DNA of 64,000 bases from Apodospora peruviana. Taxonomy: Eukaryota > Ascomycota > Sordariomycetes > Sordariales > Lasiosphaeriaceae. The translations under genes were made by a program, and so were the position numbers. Under the pieces are notes generated by a model. The model was not told the origin of the DNA and did no database searches. It worked only from the letters and a program-made list of their open reading frames with translations. Positions 11,672-22,839 of this stretch are shown piece by piece (the stretch's first letter is position 1; every line of letters starts with the position of its first letter). The DNA is taken from assembly GCA_033439685.1 (NCBI GenBank), contig JAUEDM010000008.1, positions 62,001-126,000 on the forward strand, given 5' to 3'.

Positions 11672-12608
11672 TGCTACTACCTAGTCAAGCATTGTTTCGG
11701 GGGAAGGGGTTGTTTCCAAGACTGGATTGCGGAGCTTCTTGGGGAGGGAGGAGCTGTGGTTAAAGTTGGCCATCGTGAATGGCAAGGATCAGCCACCTGA
11801 AATAATTTTGGCAACGCCCAACAGCTAGCTTGGCAGCCGGTACCAGCTGGCATTCTGGAGCTCCAGCCACGCCGTGATGTCGACGGTGTTGTTCGGATGT
11901 CACGGCGCGTCATAGATTTGCACATACTGGGAAGCCTTTTAACCCATTCAAAGCGTAGTTCTCTCAATAGTCGTCTTCGGCGGGAATCGGACCTGTCCGA
12001 CTCACAGGACCTCAATCCCAACTGGGTCTCAAGTTCATTGGCGAAATGTTCAAGTTGATCGCTCCTCCAAATACAAGGGATGCGCGATGCATAGTGGGTT
12101 AACCCCAAGTCTGGTATTGTTTTGAGCGCCACTTCACCACAACCACCCATCGCCAATGCCAACCGATGCCGAAGCAGAAATCCGAAACTGCTATATATAC
12201 ATTCATCGGGACTATTTACAGTCATCAAGGCCCCCGGGAGAACCGCCACGTAATCCACAGAGTATCCCGCTATCACCTTCGCCGAATTTTCAGGGCCGGG
12301 AACCAAAAAAAAAGAAGAGAAGAAATTTGGCATGCTGTTTGATGCCTGTCCGTTGCCATGTCTGGGCTGACGGGAGTCCTTTATGCTGCCTGCCCTGTCT
12401 GTCCCCTGTTTGGTGTGCGTCATGTCACTGACGCCTCGTACATGTATTTGTCTCGTTGGAGTCGTTTTCCGTGGTATCATGTTCTGACCCTCGTCGCGAA
12501 TTGTTTTGAAAAGAAAGCCCCTTGACCGGAAGGATAGTAATGTGTTCGTTGGAAGCTTGGCTGTCATTCCAAAGCCGCCGTCAATAGCCCCCGCATGTGC
12601 TGTATGCT
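11672..12608. other. Intergenic region with one long minus-strand frame judged non-coding
   Basis: This holds the heme lyase promoter and the Kgd4 3' UTR. A 296-codon open frame on the minus strand (12567-11677) has no domain and a composition unlike a real protein, and it runs close to the heme lyase start, so it is not called. Confidence 0.55.
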
Positions 12609-13074
12609 TCAGGCAAACGCCGCAGCACCGCCCGTCTCGATCGCCTCGATCTCGGCCATGGTGAGCGGAGCCCGATGGAAGCGCGAAGGGAGCTCGTTGC
12701 GATCGAAGAAGTAACCCTTGGGAGGCGCAACAGGCCCAAGCTCGGAGCCGGCAGATCCGCCCACGCCGCCGTTGGCCTTGATCGTCTTACGGAGAGGTCC
12801 AAACTGTTGCGCGTGGTCGCGATATGAGCTGAAGGAGTTGTGGGAGGACTGCGAGCCGGATGTGAAGGACGCCGGCAGAGAGTGAGTGGGCGACGCAGGA
12901 TGCGGCTTAGGTGTGTGGTCAATGGAAGCTGCAATTGGGTGTTAACATGTTGTGGACGCAGACAGGAGGATGCCGGGTGAACCAACCAGGGATTGTCCGT
13001 TTTCCGACAAACTTGATGGAAGGAACACGCTCGGCGTGCTGAGCGGCTTGACGCAGGACTCTGGTGGTGAACAT
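12609..13074 (-). CDS. KGD4: 2-oxoglutarate dehydrogenase subunit Kgd4 / Ymr31 (2 exons)
   Basis: Exon 1 (13074-12987) and exon 2 (12928-12609) join across a 58-bp intron (GTTGGT...CAG) to give 135 residues. The protein was first listed as mitochondrial ribosomal protein Ymr31. In yeast it is now known to tether the E3 subunit to the alpha-ketoglutarate dehydrogenase complex. The N-terminus is a basic, amphipathic mitochondrial presequence (MFTTRVLRQAAQHAERVP). Diagnostic segments are IKFVGKR, SIDHTPKPHPASPTHSLP right after the splice, FGPLRKTIKANGGVGGSAG, and the C-terminal DRNELPSRFHRAP followed by an IEAIETGG end. Length and order match the family. Confidence 0.92.
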
Positions 13075-15354
13075 GGTTTCGGCTGTGTGTTTTCGATATT
13101 GGGATTTCGCCCTTGAATCGAGATAGTGTTGTGGGTTGCTGCTTGACCGGTTTTCTCCTCGCAACGATAACTGTCCTAGATAGCTCGAGGTGTGCAGGCG
13201 CAATGTGCAGAGTGAACTGATTGCAGCAGATCAAACAGGCGGGAAAGGACAGATCGGGCGAGGAGAATTGGCAGCGGTAAGGAGATGGACGGTGGTGGGC
13301 TGGATGCTGAAGAGACAAGCTAGGAGGTTGTGAACATGGGGAGGCGGCGGGACCGCGAGATAAATGGATTTTTCACAAGCTTCGGCAGCCGTGGGAGCCT
13401 GCACAGTTTGTTGCGTCGCTCCCCACCGAAGCTTGGTCGCAGCAAGCCAATCAGCGGCGCGCAGGACCCTGGGCTGGTCTGGCCTCGAACCCCAATCCCC
13501 GAACTCCGGAGGAATGCGCGATGCAAACTTGCAGCAAAACCGCACCATTTCTGCACCAGGTTCCTACCTCCACAATCCCGGCCTCTGCAGACTGCACACC
13601 AGAGTCTCGGAGTCTCCCGCCCGTTATCTTCAAGATGCCCCTCACCCGAGTGCTCTTGGACTCCATAACAACAAACAGTTATTATAAATATCATCGCCAT
13701 GATCGAGTTTTGGTGGTCACTGTCGCAGCAGTTGCAGTCTGTCTGCCAAGTCGCCAGAGTTTCGGCCGCAACAGGACAGACGGAACCACTGTTGATGCTC
13801 ATCTCCGGGATTCGGCGAAGATCTATCCACATGCCAGAATTGACAGACTTCATCGTTTGACGCTCTTCATCCCCCCCTCCTTTCATGTGTCTGCTGTACC
13901 CCGTACGGTTACATCTGACGGCTTCCCCGCGTTCTTTTCACCCCTGTGTGCAAGGCTGGTGCCATTTGTCGGAGGCATGAGGTGATTCTTTAAAGTTTTG
14001 GCCGTCAACAAGTCGGTGATGGAGGGATGCCCCCCACGTCCCCGCCTGCCTTTACCTCGCACCAAAACGGGTCAAAAATGCAGGACCAAGACGCGGACCG
14101 CCCGCTGCCCTGGAATGATGTTGGGCATCTGTTGGCTGGTGTCAGCCCAATTTTCAATGTCCATCTCTCACACCATCTGAGTTTTCACTCTGTTGTCCCG
14201 CGCTTGGCCTTGGGTACCTTCTCCGCGGGGGTTGCTGGCCCCCATTGGGGTCGGCCGGGCATCGGACTTGTAAAATCTCGGCGCGAACTCTGCAGGTTAA
14301 CTCTGCAGCCACCGAACCGCCGAATCAGCATTGCTCACACACCACCATGAGGCTCCGAAGGAAACGGACGCTTCCAGAAAACACGTGATATTCGCTTGTG
14401 TGCCTCGCCTTGTGCTCATCGATACGTAAACGACTCAGCCGAGCTCACACATGGAAACACTGCCCGGGCATATGAGTGAAAGGAACATGATGTTAATAAT
14501 ATTGCCATAAGATATTGGGCTTGGGGGCAAATCGAAAGAGTAATTCTAACGTAAACCAGAAGTCATATGAGAGTCGGGGGGCAAAGGGGTCCTGAGGAAA
14601 CGACACCTAGGAAGGAAAGCGTATTTTAAGCGTAAGGTACATAGGGAAATTGGGAAAAGTGATATTTGATTAGGCCAAGATGGTGTATACCTTATAACAG
14701 ACAAGGAGACACCGAGTCTAGGTAGTGCTGATTAGGAGAGCGAGACTATGATCCTGTTCCCCGGAGTGCGGAACGGGGCAGATTGTCCAGCAACCGGGTA
14801 CTATAGACAATTAATCACCTTGGCTAACTCGCCTGAATGGAGTTGAACGGGTCTCACTTGGCTCGAGGTGAAGATCTTCAACGTTTAGACTACAGGTTCC
14901 CGGTAATACGAGTTAGGCAAATTCTGCTCCTTCCGCAGGTTGTGTTACACCTCTGATCTGTCATTGGACGTTGATGGGGGCCGTGGCTGGGCGATATCAT
15001 TGGGGCTGTGGAGAGATGTTGTGCTCTCGTTCGTTTTCGCATTGCTATTTGTGCCTTTCGTCGCTCTCTCTCTCTCCTTATCACGTTCATATTGCAGTCC
15101 GTATTCCAGGTGTCACAAAGATAGTCTGAGCAAACTTCCAGGTTTGCAGGCTGTGAATTTTTCGGTCACTCTGAAACAGTGACACAGCCCATCGTTACTT
15201 CCTCATGCTTTATAACTCGATGGCTTCCACACTGCGACCTGCCACCCACCTCCGAGCTTTCCATTCTGGGAAAACCACCTTGGTCTCCATGGAACCATAT
15301 CGCTCTGCTCAGCCCCGATAACATCCCCCTTCCAACTATCGCGGACAGGACACA
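13075..15354. other. Long intergenic region
   Basis: About 2.3 kb without a supportable gene. It contains the Kgd4 promoter, a stretch around 14330-14900 poor in long open frames, and the inverted repeat at 14821-14919 listed separately. ORFs at 13320-13985 on both strands mirror each other and have no domain. Confidence 0.55.
14821..14919. repeat. Inverted repeat with tRNA-like spacing
   Basis: The arms 14822-14831 and 14909-14918 pair over eight continuous bases (CTAACTCG with CGAGTTAG), then one mismatch and two more pairs. The span of about 97 nt resembles a class II tRNA, and the plus strand could form a 4-bp D-like arm. No proper T-arm consensus (GGTTCRANTCC) is present on either strand, so it is not called a tRNA gene. 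Confidence 0.35.
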
Positions 15355-18274
15355 ATGTCTGCTTCACAGCAAGACATTTTCGAGCCTCTTGAGACGTGCC
15401 CATCCATAAGTCTCGGGCTGTCCTCCCCCCCCCCAACCCCGGTCAAATATTCCTTGGAAACCCAAAAGGATGCACAATCGCGCAAATCTGCTGCAACATT
15501 CGACTGGTGGTGGTAGTGGGAGTTGGCAGCCGCCTTGGTCAGCGTCACCAGCATCTGTCTCGTCATTTCCATCCTCATCCGGGTCCACAACAGGCCGCTG
15601 GCAGAGTGGAGTTTGACCATCCGGCCCAACTCAGCCATCGCTATTCTAACCACTGCGGCCAAAGCAGCCATAATGGTAGTGGTAGCATCATGTATCAGCC
15701 AACTCAAGTGGCGTCACATGCAACAGCAACACCGGCCGCTCCATCATCTTCAGATCTTTGACGATGCTAGCCGTGGGCCGTGGGGATCCACTGTCATGTT
15801 ATCTCGAGTTTCTGTTGGCTCTCTCCTCGGTTGGGCTCTTGCGCTCGTCAGCGTTGGCGGCCTGGGGATCGAGCCCAGCGCACAGAATATCCTCGACTTC
15901 CAACTGCAGATGGTCAACTTAACCAACACTACGGCTGAGGTTGCCATGGCTCACCAGCACTCGTCAAAGGCCTCCCGGCATGAGAAGTACTTGGCACCTG
16001 GTCAGTCGAACCTTGGTCTTTTCATCAGTCCTCAGACCCCTACTAATAAATAACTGGACACCGGCTAACAAGTCATTCGAGTCACTGGACCTAAGCAGAC
16101 GCAATAACCGAGAGCCTCGACCTCCCCAGTCTTCAAGCGCGATCCTGAACGGACTCTCGGGCCAAGTTCTCCCCGCCAAGTTCACCTGTCCCTCGCCGGC
16201 GGTCAACTGCACATGGCCCAGTTTCCAATCCATTGGGGTCTGCACAACATTCCGTAATGTTACAGATGGGATATCCCGTACCTGCACCTCCTCGGACGAC
16301 TTGCTCAGGCAAAACTGCACATACCATAATATTTCTGGTTGGCCCGAGCGGCAGCCGAATCGGAACTGGACCCAGACTCTGCGTTACCAAAACGGTCAAA
16401 TATACCCCCCCGGACACAGATTCTCAGGTCAGATTATGGCGAATTTGACCATCCCAACGATCCCTACGGTTACACTCTGCGGGGACCGTGGCTTATGATC
16501 CGACACAGATCTGTTGACTGGGATGGTGGGCCCGAAAAGTCCCGCAAGGCACCACCGTGGCCCGAGATCTTCACTGCCGCGTTCTATTTGTGCAAAAAAA
16601 ACATATACAGGCCTGTCGACAGGGTGTGCCGATCCAGCATCCCGATTGCTGGTGTCGGGTCAGACTACCTTGCGGCCCTTGTATAACAACGAGAGCATCT
16701 TGCTTGGTGATGCGATGAATAACCTAGTCATTTTTTCAACGTCGGCGTCCGGCAACTCCTCGAACGACTCCTGGCCCCCGCCATCGTCCCCGGCGTACTA
16801 CATCACCAGCATGACCTGGTTGAGACTCGAAATGGTGCTCGCCGGGCTCTTCCCGCGCGAGGCATTAACCAGTTTCATGATGGACACGGACAACTAGGAT
16901 GGATGGATGGATGGAATTTATTTCGCCCGGAGGCACTAAGCCTAAAGGGCCTATGCACGCTAACTACATTCAGTTCATCCAATTCTGCCATTGTCTCGTC
17001 CAAGCCTTCTACTTTTTCACCTTTAGACCACCCGACGCCTCTTGTCGTATTATTAGCAGATCGCCTGGGAGTTTATATTCTCCAAGTGTTCAGCGTCCTA
17101 TTTTCAGCAGCTAATGCAGGATCTGCTGGTTGAGGCTATGCAGGCCCCTTGGTCAAGTTCTCTTACTGCGATGCATCTATTCTCTGTGCGTCCAAATCCA
17201 GTCTTCCCGTTGACATGGCATACTTGATTGTTGCCCGAACTGCCTTCATGTCTGGCGACCATTTCTTGGGGTCCGATGGCGCCTTTCCTCCCAGATAGAA
17301 CGAGATACTCCCCCGTCTTGTTGTTGTACACTGCAGCATACCTTCTCGTAGAGCCGTCCACCTTACGCATCGTAGCAGGAAGTGATCCACGGTTTCCCTC
17401 GCGTCACCGCAATCACATAGGTCGGATTCAGCTGCCCTGATTCTATATAGAAATTCGTTCAATTTCGCCATACCTGTCCGGAGTTGTGCCAGTACACAGG
17501 CCTCTTTTCGCTTCAGCTTGTCGTACAGGTCGTGCGTGTGTCTGCCCGGGAGCGCCACATCAATGGTCTTTGAGAACTTGCCCACCCCTTCCGGGAGCCT
17601 TGTCCGCTGTTGCTTGGTCGTTGCTTGGTCGTTGCTAGTCTGATGGTAGTTGACTTGGCCTGCTGTACGTGGAGGTATAGTGCATGCCCTCGCCTCGTTG
17701 CCCTTTGTGTTGCTGCTGCTTTTGCTTCAGATCCCAGTGAAAAGTCATTGTCTGTTGGTACGCACTGGAAGACCACTACATTTGGGAAGACCACACGTAT
17801 GCGGAATACGACGGTTCTCCGCTTATGAACCTGGACGTGCTCTTCCATTTGACCGATGGCCCCGAGTCCATCGCCACCGGCCTCGCCGAGACACTGACCA
17901 GCCTGATACGCAATAACGACTCGGGCGGCGATAACATGCTGGCAACCACAATGAAGGACCAGGCCTTTGGCATCGAGCAGTTTGTCGTTGTGCGCTGGCA
18001 GTGGCTGATCCTCCCTCTGGTGGAGACTGTTCTGGCATCGGCCTTGCTGGTAGTTAGCATTGTGCTTTCGTTGAGTAAGAAGAAGACAGCGACACCCCTG
18101 CTTAAGACGTCCGTCATTGCGTACTTGATGTACCCTATGACCGACTGGACGGGGGAGGAGATGCCTGTCGGTGGGAAGAAGCACACTGCCGGGATGCTGG
18201 AGGATATGGCGAGGGGTATGGAGGTGCGATTTGAGCTCGATGAGGGTGGGGGGTGGAGGTTTCAGAGGGCCTGA
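15355..18274 (+). pseudogene. DUF3176 membrane protein gene, multiply broken
   Basis: The ATG at 15355 opens MSASQQDIFEPLE and reads in frame to ATFDWWW, where TAG (15514-15516) replaces an expected Trp codon. It then continues as WELAAALVSV and the DUF3176 core: PLAEWSLTIRPNSAIAILTT, CISQLKW, FDDASRGPWGS and a further helix. The extracellular-type section (ILNGLSGQVLPAKFTCP, NCTWPSFQSIGVC, CKKTYTGLST) is spread over different frames, with a shift in the A run near 16595. LINE-derived sequence (16898-17578) separates it from the C-terminal part (17825-18274), which has the last helix (WLILPLVETVLASALLVVSI). DUF3176 proteins are fungal multi-pass membrane proteins of unknown role. Nonsense codon, frameshifts and insertion together make loss of function nearly certain. 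Confidence 0.85.
16898..17578 (-). mobile_element. Truncated LINE (Tad-like) fragment, copy 1
   Basis: This sequence closely matches the element at 58035-58704. Read on the minus strand it encodes the C-terminal end of a non-LTR reverse transcriptase polyprotein, including DLYDKLKRKEACVLAQLRTG and the zinc-knuckle-like CDCGDARETVDHFLLRC. The 3' end (low coordinate) carries a short tandem tail (GGATGGATGG on plus), typical of LINE 3' ends. Its 5' end stops at the same base as copy 2, after which the flanks differ. It interrupts the DUF3176 gene. No target-site duplication could be recognised at this copy. Confidence 0.8.
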
Positions 18275-18507
18275 TGCTGAAAGCCTGGAAATAAACCAAG
18301 TTGGAGCTGAGACGGACAGACACAGGACTTGACTACTAGGAGACTGCATCGAAATTCACAAGATTGTTGCCGGAGAGGTTTTTTCTCTTCGCCTACTGAT
18401 GGAATTGAATATTCCTTTTCAAATTAGGCGTAGAAAGCTGAGCCATCATCCCTTCTACATCTTGTTGCGAAACAAACGCACCTATTACCAAGCCTCCCGA
18501 AATCTCG

Positions 18508-19998
18508 TTAAGCCATCACAACAAATGCCCGAACCACCACGGTCTCCTGTTCCAGATTCTGGCCCCCGGCATTGCCATACTTGATTAGCATCGGACTACC
18601 CACCAGCCTGACGTTCCCAGCCACATCCGTCTCAATATCGGCACCATCAACAACACCCACGGTGTGCCCAAGAGCCGTGGTGAGGCTGTCATCCTCCTCT
18701 TTTTTGAACGCCATATCTCTCAGGGGCGGAGACACCAACGAGAATGCAGCCCGTTCGCCCATGAGGAGTCTCGACAAGCCGATGGCTTGGCTGAGCGTGT
18801 CCTCCAGCCTTTTGTTGAGATCTCCTTTCTCGGTGGCCGCCCGCTCGATCTCTTCAACTGTGAATTTCTCCGAGGGCACCAGCCATCGGTGAAACCACGC
18901 AGCAAATTCCTTGACCAGGCCAAGACGGAACTCTTTTTGGTCTTGCTCGCTCTCTGGACAAGCACTCAGCTGTCGGATTGTGACGGATCGCCATTTGCCG
19001 GCATGTTCGTTGGTTTCTAATCAGACCATTGTTAGCCCTGCCTAGGTCTATTTATTGGACGTCTTCCTGTTTCTGGTTAGGTACTTACCGTGGTCCGGAA
19101 ACAGCCTGACAAATTCAAGGCTGGTAGCAAGTTTCCCGACCTCGCCGCCGTAGGACGCAAACGGCTGTGCGCGATCAAAGAGCCGCTCGGCAAGGAACTT
19201 CCAGATCGCCTGGCGAAAGAGTAACTTCATCTGGCCATCGGGAATGCTCTCCTTGAGCAGCGATGGAGCAAACGAGTCCTTCCAGAGAAGTGAAGCGTCC
19301 CACTCGCGCAGCGGATTGAGCAGAACGAACTTGGTCAGCCCTTTCGCCTTGCTCAACTTGCCGACCGCATTGTTAAGAAGCTTGAACTTCTCGACCGCGT
19401 TCGAGTCGAAATTGGGATCGAACCTGTCGACGGCTGTCAGGACCTCGTCCTGAAGCCGTTTGAGCTGCTCCTCGGTCTCGTGGAGTCGCTGGATGTCCTC
19501 CTTCCATGCTCTTTCGGCGTGGCGCAATTCCCTGTAACCAAATTCCTTGAGAAAGCCGATGGTAATCTGGTATTGCTCGTAGAGAGCCCGATGTTCGTTC
19601 TGGAGCTTGGTGATATCTGCTGATTGCTGCCCGGTCGAGCTGCCATTCCTTGATGAGCGACTGTCATGCTGGGTTTGTTGGTTCCGCAGATTGTCATATT
19701 TATGCCTGAGCTGGTTGTGGTCGCTTTCAAGCTGCTCGTAGCGCTGTTTGAGACTCTTGTAATTCTCCTTGTGCGATTGCTTGCTTGTCAACAAGTCGTT
19801 GTACTTCTTGGCAGTCACGCAGGTCTCGTGGTCAGCCCCGTCCTCGCGACTGAGCTCCTCAAGTGAGGCCCCGCTGGCTTGGTACCATGACTGTGGCCGT
19901 GCTCTGGGTGCTCCGTTGCCCCGGCGCTCTTCGTCCTGCTCAAAGGTACGACTACGCCGACGACGGGAGGGGAGCTCAGCTGGTTCCGAGCGGTCCAT
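18508..19998 (-). CDS. Coiled-coil protein of unknown function (2 exons)
   Basis: Exon 1 (19998-19089) and exon 2 (19016-18508) join across a 72-bp intron (GTAAGT...TAG) to give 472 residues. I do not recognise the family. The N-terminus is basic and Arg/Ser-rich (LPSRRRRSRTFEQDEERR). Residues about 70-190 are a heptad-type coiled coil rich in Lys, Gln and Glu (KSLKQRYEQLESDHNQLRHK and following). The C-terminal half looks globular, with FVLLNPLREWDASLLW, LLFRQAIWKFLAERLFDRAQ and, after the splice, GLVKEFAAWFHRWLVPSEKF. The frame is open further upstream to about 20025 only with a non-ATG start. An additional upstream exon ending at the CATATGCAG near 20010 is possible. It is divergent from the Hsp70-like gene, sharing a 625-bp spacer. 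Confidence 0.8.
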
Positions 19999-20623
19999 GT
20001 CGGCAAACTCTGCATATGTTAACAAACTGAAACATTTAAGCTGCTTTCCACAGGATCTGACTTACTTTATCAGAATCTGCTCGTGAATGCACCTAACAGG
20101 GGGGCAAAACCTTTCTTTGAGGTCGAGCGGTTGAGTTGTCACGTCGGATTTGGGATGAGGTTCAAGAGACTCAGAGGTACAGATGATGGAGGGGTCTTGT
20201 TTTCACCACTACAGGCATCCGATGAACAGTCTTTACAGGCAGCGACAAAGGCAACCTCTTAGCTGAAATTCTAGACCTTTGTGAGCAGTGCCAAGCGGTT
20301 GTCATGTTGCAGCAGCCACATCAGAAGATGCTTGGGTGAAAAACGCCTCGCGAGTTCAATAAAATTGAGCGCTTAATCGCGACCCCCTGCTCTCAGCTCA
20401 ACGCCACATTGTGCCAATAATCACCACCATCATTGCCGCAGAGCCTCGTCCATGACGAGAAGATTGATGAGAATCTCCCCCTCCCCCAGGTCCGTTTCCC
20501 CTCCTTTTTCCCGTTGTCATTCTCCCGCTTGCGTCCTTCCTCTTCACTTGACTTGGCATCACGGACACTTGGTCAGCTTGTCGTCCCTTCTCTTCTCTGT
20601 TCTGTCAGTCACTACTCCTCCCC
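19999..20623. promoter_or_regulatory. Divergent promoter region
   Basis: A 625-bp spacer between the starts of the coiled-coil gene (minus) and the Hsp70-like gene (plus), so it must hold both promoters. Pyrimidine-rich tracts at 20470-20610 precede the Hsp70-like ATG, as is common in fungal 5' leaders. No heat-shock element was clearly recognised. Confidence 0.55.
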
Positions 20624-22839
20624 ATGGCGAGCTATTACGGGAGCAAAGGCATGGGCGGTGCGGCCCGCAAGCGCATCGTGATTGGGCTTGACTTTGGAAC
20701 GACATACTCGTGAGAGACACCATCCGCTTTGCCAGTTAATGGTTCTGACTGACGGTCGTCCCAGCGGAGTCGCCTACTGTGATGAGACGGCAGCAAAGGA
20801 AGGCACCGCAGGTGTCAAGCTCATCACCAGCTGGCCTGGTATTGTTCTGAATGCCACCAACGAGTGAGTTATTCCTCCCTTCCATGAGTGCGTCCATCTC
20901 CAGATCCCGGGAACTAACAACCTGCCCAGGAAGGTGCCATCACGCATCGCCTACTCGCCTCCTCCCGCAGCCGAGATCCTCTGGGGCAACCTGATCAAAC
21001 ACAACACCAAGGCGACCGTACACGCCTGTATGAAGCTGCGACTGGATGAGAAGATGAAAGGGTCAGAGCAGTTCCGGCTCCTGCTCGCCTTCCTCACATC
21101 CCGCATGACCGACCTGGACGTGGACGTGGACGACATGCTCGACAAGCCCGACGGACCGCCCGACTACCCAGGCAAAGACCCCGTCGACATGGTGGCCGAT
21201 TACTTGACACGGGTGCGCGAGTCGGCGTGGAGCGAGATCGAAAAGACATACGGCAAGGAGATGTTCTCGTCGATGCAAAAGGAGCTGGTCGTCACGGTGC
21301 CGGCCGTGTGGTCGGAGCGGGCCAAGGACCTGACGCTAAAGGCGGTGCAGAGGGCGCATTTCGATGCGGCCAAGATTTCGTTGGTGACTGAGCCCGAAGC
21401 AGCGGCGATATATACGCTCAAGGGGATGCGCGAGGGCCCGAATAAGGACGATATCAAGGTCGGGGATGTCTTTGTCCTCTGCGATGCCGGCGGCGGCACT
21501 GTCGACTTGATCTCGTACAAGATCACGCAGGTGCAGCCGACGTTCAGGATCGAAGAAGCTGCCATTGGCAGCGGTGATAAGTGCGGTGCCACCTACGTTG
21601 ATAAGGTCAGGACTCTTGCCCCTTTTCCGTGTTTTCTCACTAACAGCAAACAGGAATTCCTTGCTTGGCTTGAGAAGTGGATCGGCACCGAAGCCTTCCA
21701 AAAGATCCCGGCAACCAAGACACGACATGGCAGCCAGATGATGACAACATTCGAGACATCCAAGTTCAACTTCTCGGGCGACGAGGACGACATGGAGATT
21801 CGCATTCCGGCCGAAGCCGGCATTGACGAGGACGAAACACTCAATATTGAGGATCGCACCTTGTCTTTCAAGAGGTAGTTCGCTCATACCATATAGGTTT
21901 TCACTCTTTGGCAGAAGCTGACCAGTATCATATAAATGCAGAGAACAAATGCAGCAGGTGTTTGACCCATGCGTCAACCGAACGCTGGAACTGATCGACG
22001 GCCAAGTCGCCAGCGTCATGAATGCTGGGCTTGGCAAGCCGAAGGTGAGAGAGCAGCACACAATCCATCCATCCCACTCGTTCATTGTAGATGACTGACA
22101 ATCACGCACGTCAGATGGTCTTCGTGGTCGGCGGTTTCGGCCGCAATCCCTTCCTCTACCGCAAGATCCAGGAGTACTGCACCCAGCGCGGCATCCAGAC
22201 GCGTCAACCACCGCACCCGTAAGTTTCCACAACATAAACTAACCTTAACAAAACACTAACCATAATTTATGTGTGCTCAGCTGGTCAGCAGTAGCCCGCG
22301 GCGCAGTCTGTCGCGGCCTCGAAGGCCCAGGAGAAGGCGGCCTAGTAGCCGTCCGCCTGGCTCGAAAATTCTACGGCACGCCCGCGGCGGAACCGTTCCG
22401 CCCGGGAATCCACGACCCAAGCGACATGTTCGTCGACGAGCTGACAGGCCGCAAAATGGCCCGCGGCCAGATGACGTGGCTGTGCGAGCGCGGCGATCGA
22501 CTCTCAGAAGACCAGCCGCGGTCCATGGGCATTGAAGTCTGCAGACGCTTCGAGGCCCACGAGGAGCGCGAGCTTGCGGCCGTTCTGGTCGGGTGCGGCG
22601 AGGATGTAGCCCCGCGCCGGTTTGCAGACCCGGCTGCGCAGGTCATCTGTAAAGTCCGGGGCGACTTTAATGATGTCCCGCTGTCGAATTTTCCCAAGAG
22701 CAGGAGTGCGACTACCGGACGCGAGTACTATGAGGTTGATTTCAAGCTTGAGGCGACGTTTCTTGGAGGGGAGATTACTTGGAAACTGTTGTATAAGGGA
22801 CGGGAGTATGGGTCGACTAGTGTTAGCTACGATGAGTGA
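20624..22839 (+). CDS. Hsp70-like ATPase (HSPA12-type), 7 exons
   Basis: Exons 20624-20709, 20765-20863, 20930-21605, 21654-21874, 21942-22044, 22115-22218 and 22281-22839 join in frame to give 615 residues. The actin/Hsp70 nucleotide-binding fold is shown by phosphate loop 1 (IGLDFGTTYSGVAY, residues 20-33), VTVPAVWSERAKD, the second phosphate loop FVLCDAGGGTVDLISYKI, and the adenosine motif VFVVGGFGRNPFLYRKI. A typical Hsp70 substrate-binding domain is not recognisable. The C-terminal part instead resembles the diverged end of the large fungal Hsp70-like families related to human HSPA12. Those are often expanded in filamentous fungi and their roles are mostly unknown. Intron lengths are 48-70 bp. 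Exon junctions were chosen so that every phase matches. Confidence 0.92.

Noticed and set aside
11677..12567. 296-codon open frame on the minus strand upstream of the heme lyase gene
   Set aside because: No domain, poor protein-like composition, and it lies in the promoter side of one gene and the 3' side of the other. Long chance frames are common in GC-rich DNA.
13320..13886. 188-codon minus-strand frame upstream of Kgd4
   Set aside because: Mirrored by equally long plus-strand frames, and no recognised domain or start context.
15855..15885. Sequence resembling a tRNA T-arm (CTGGG-CTCGATC-CCCAG on minus)
   Set aside because: It lies inside the DUF3176 coding sequence and has no accompanying acceptor, D or anticodon arm.
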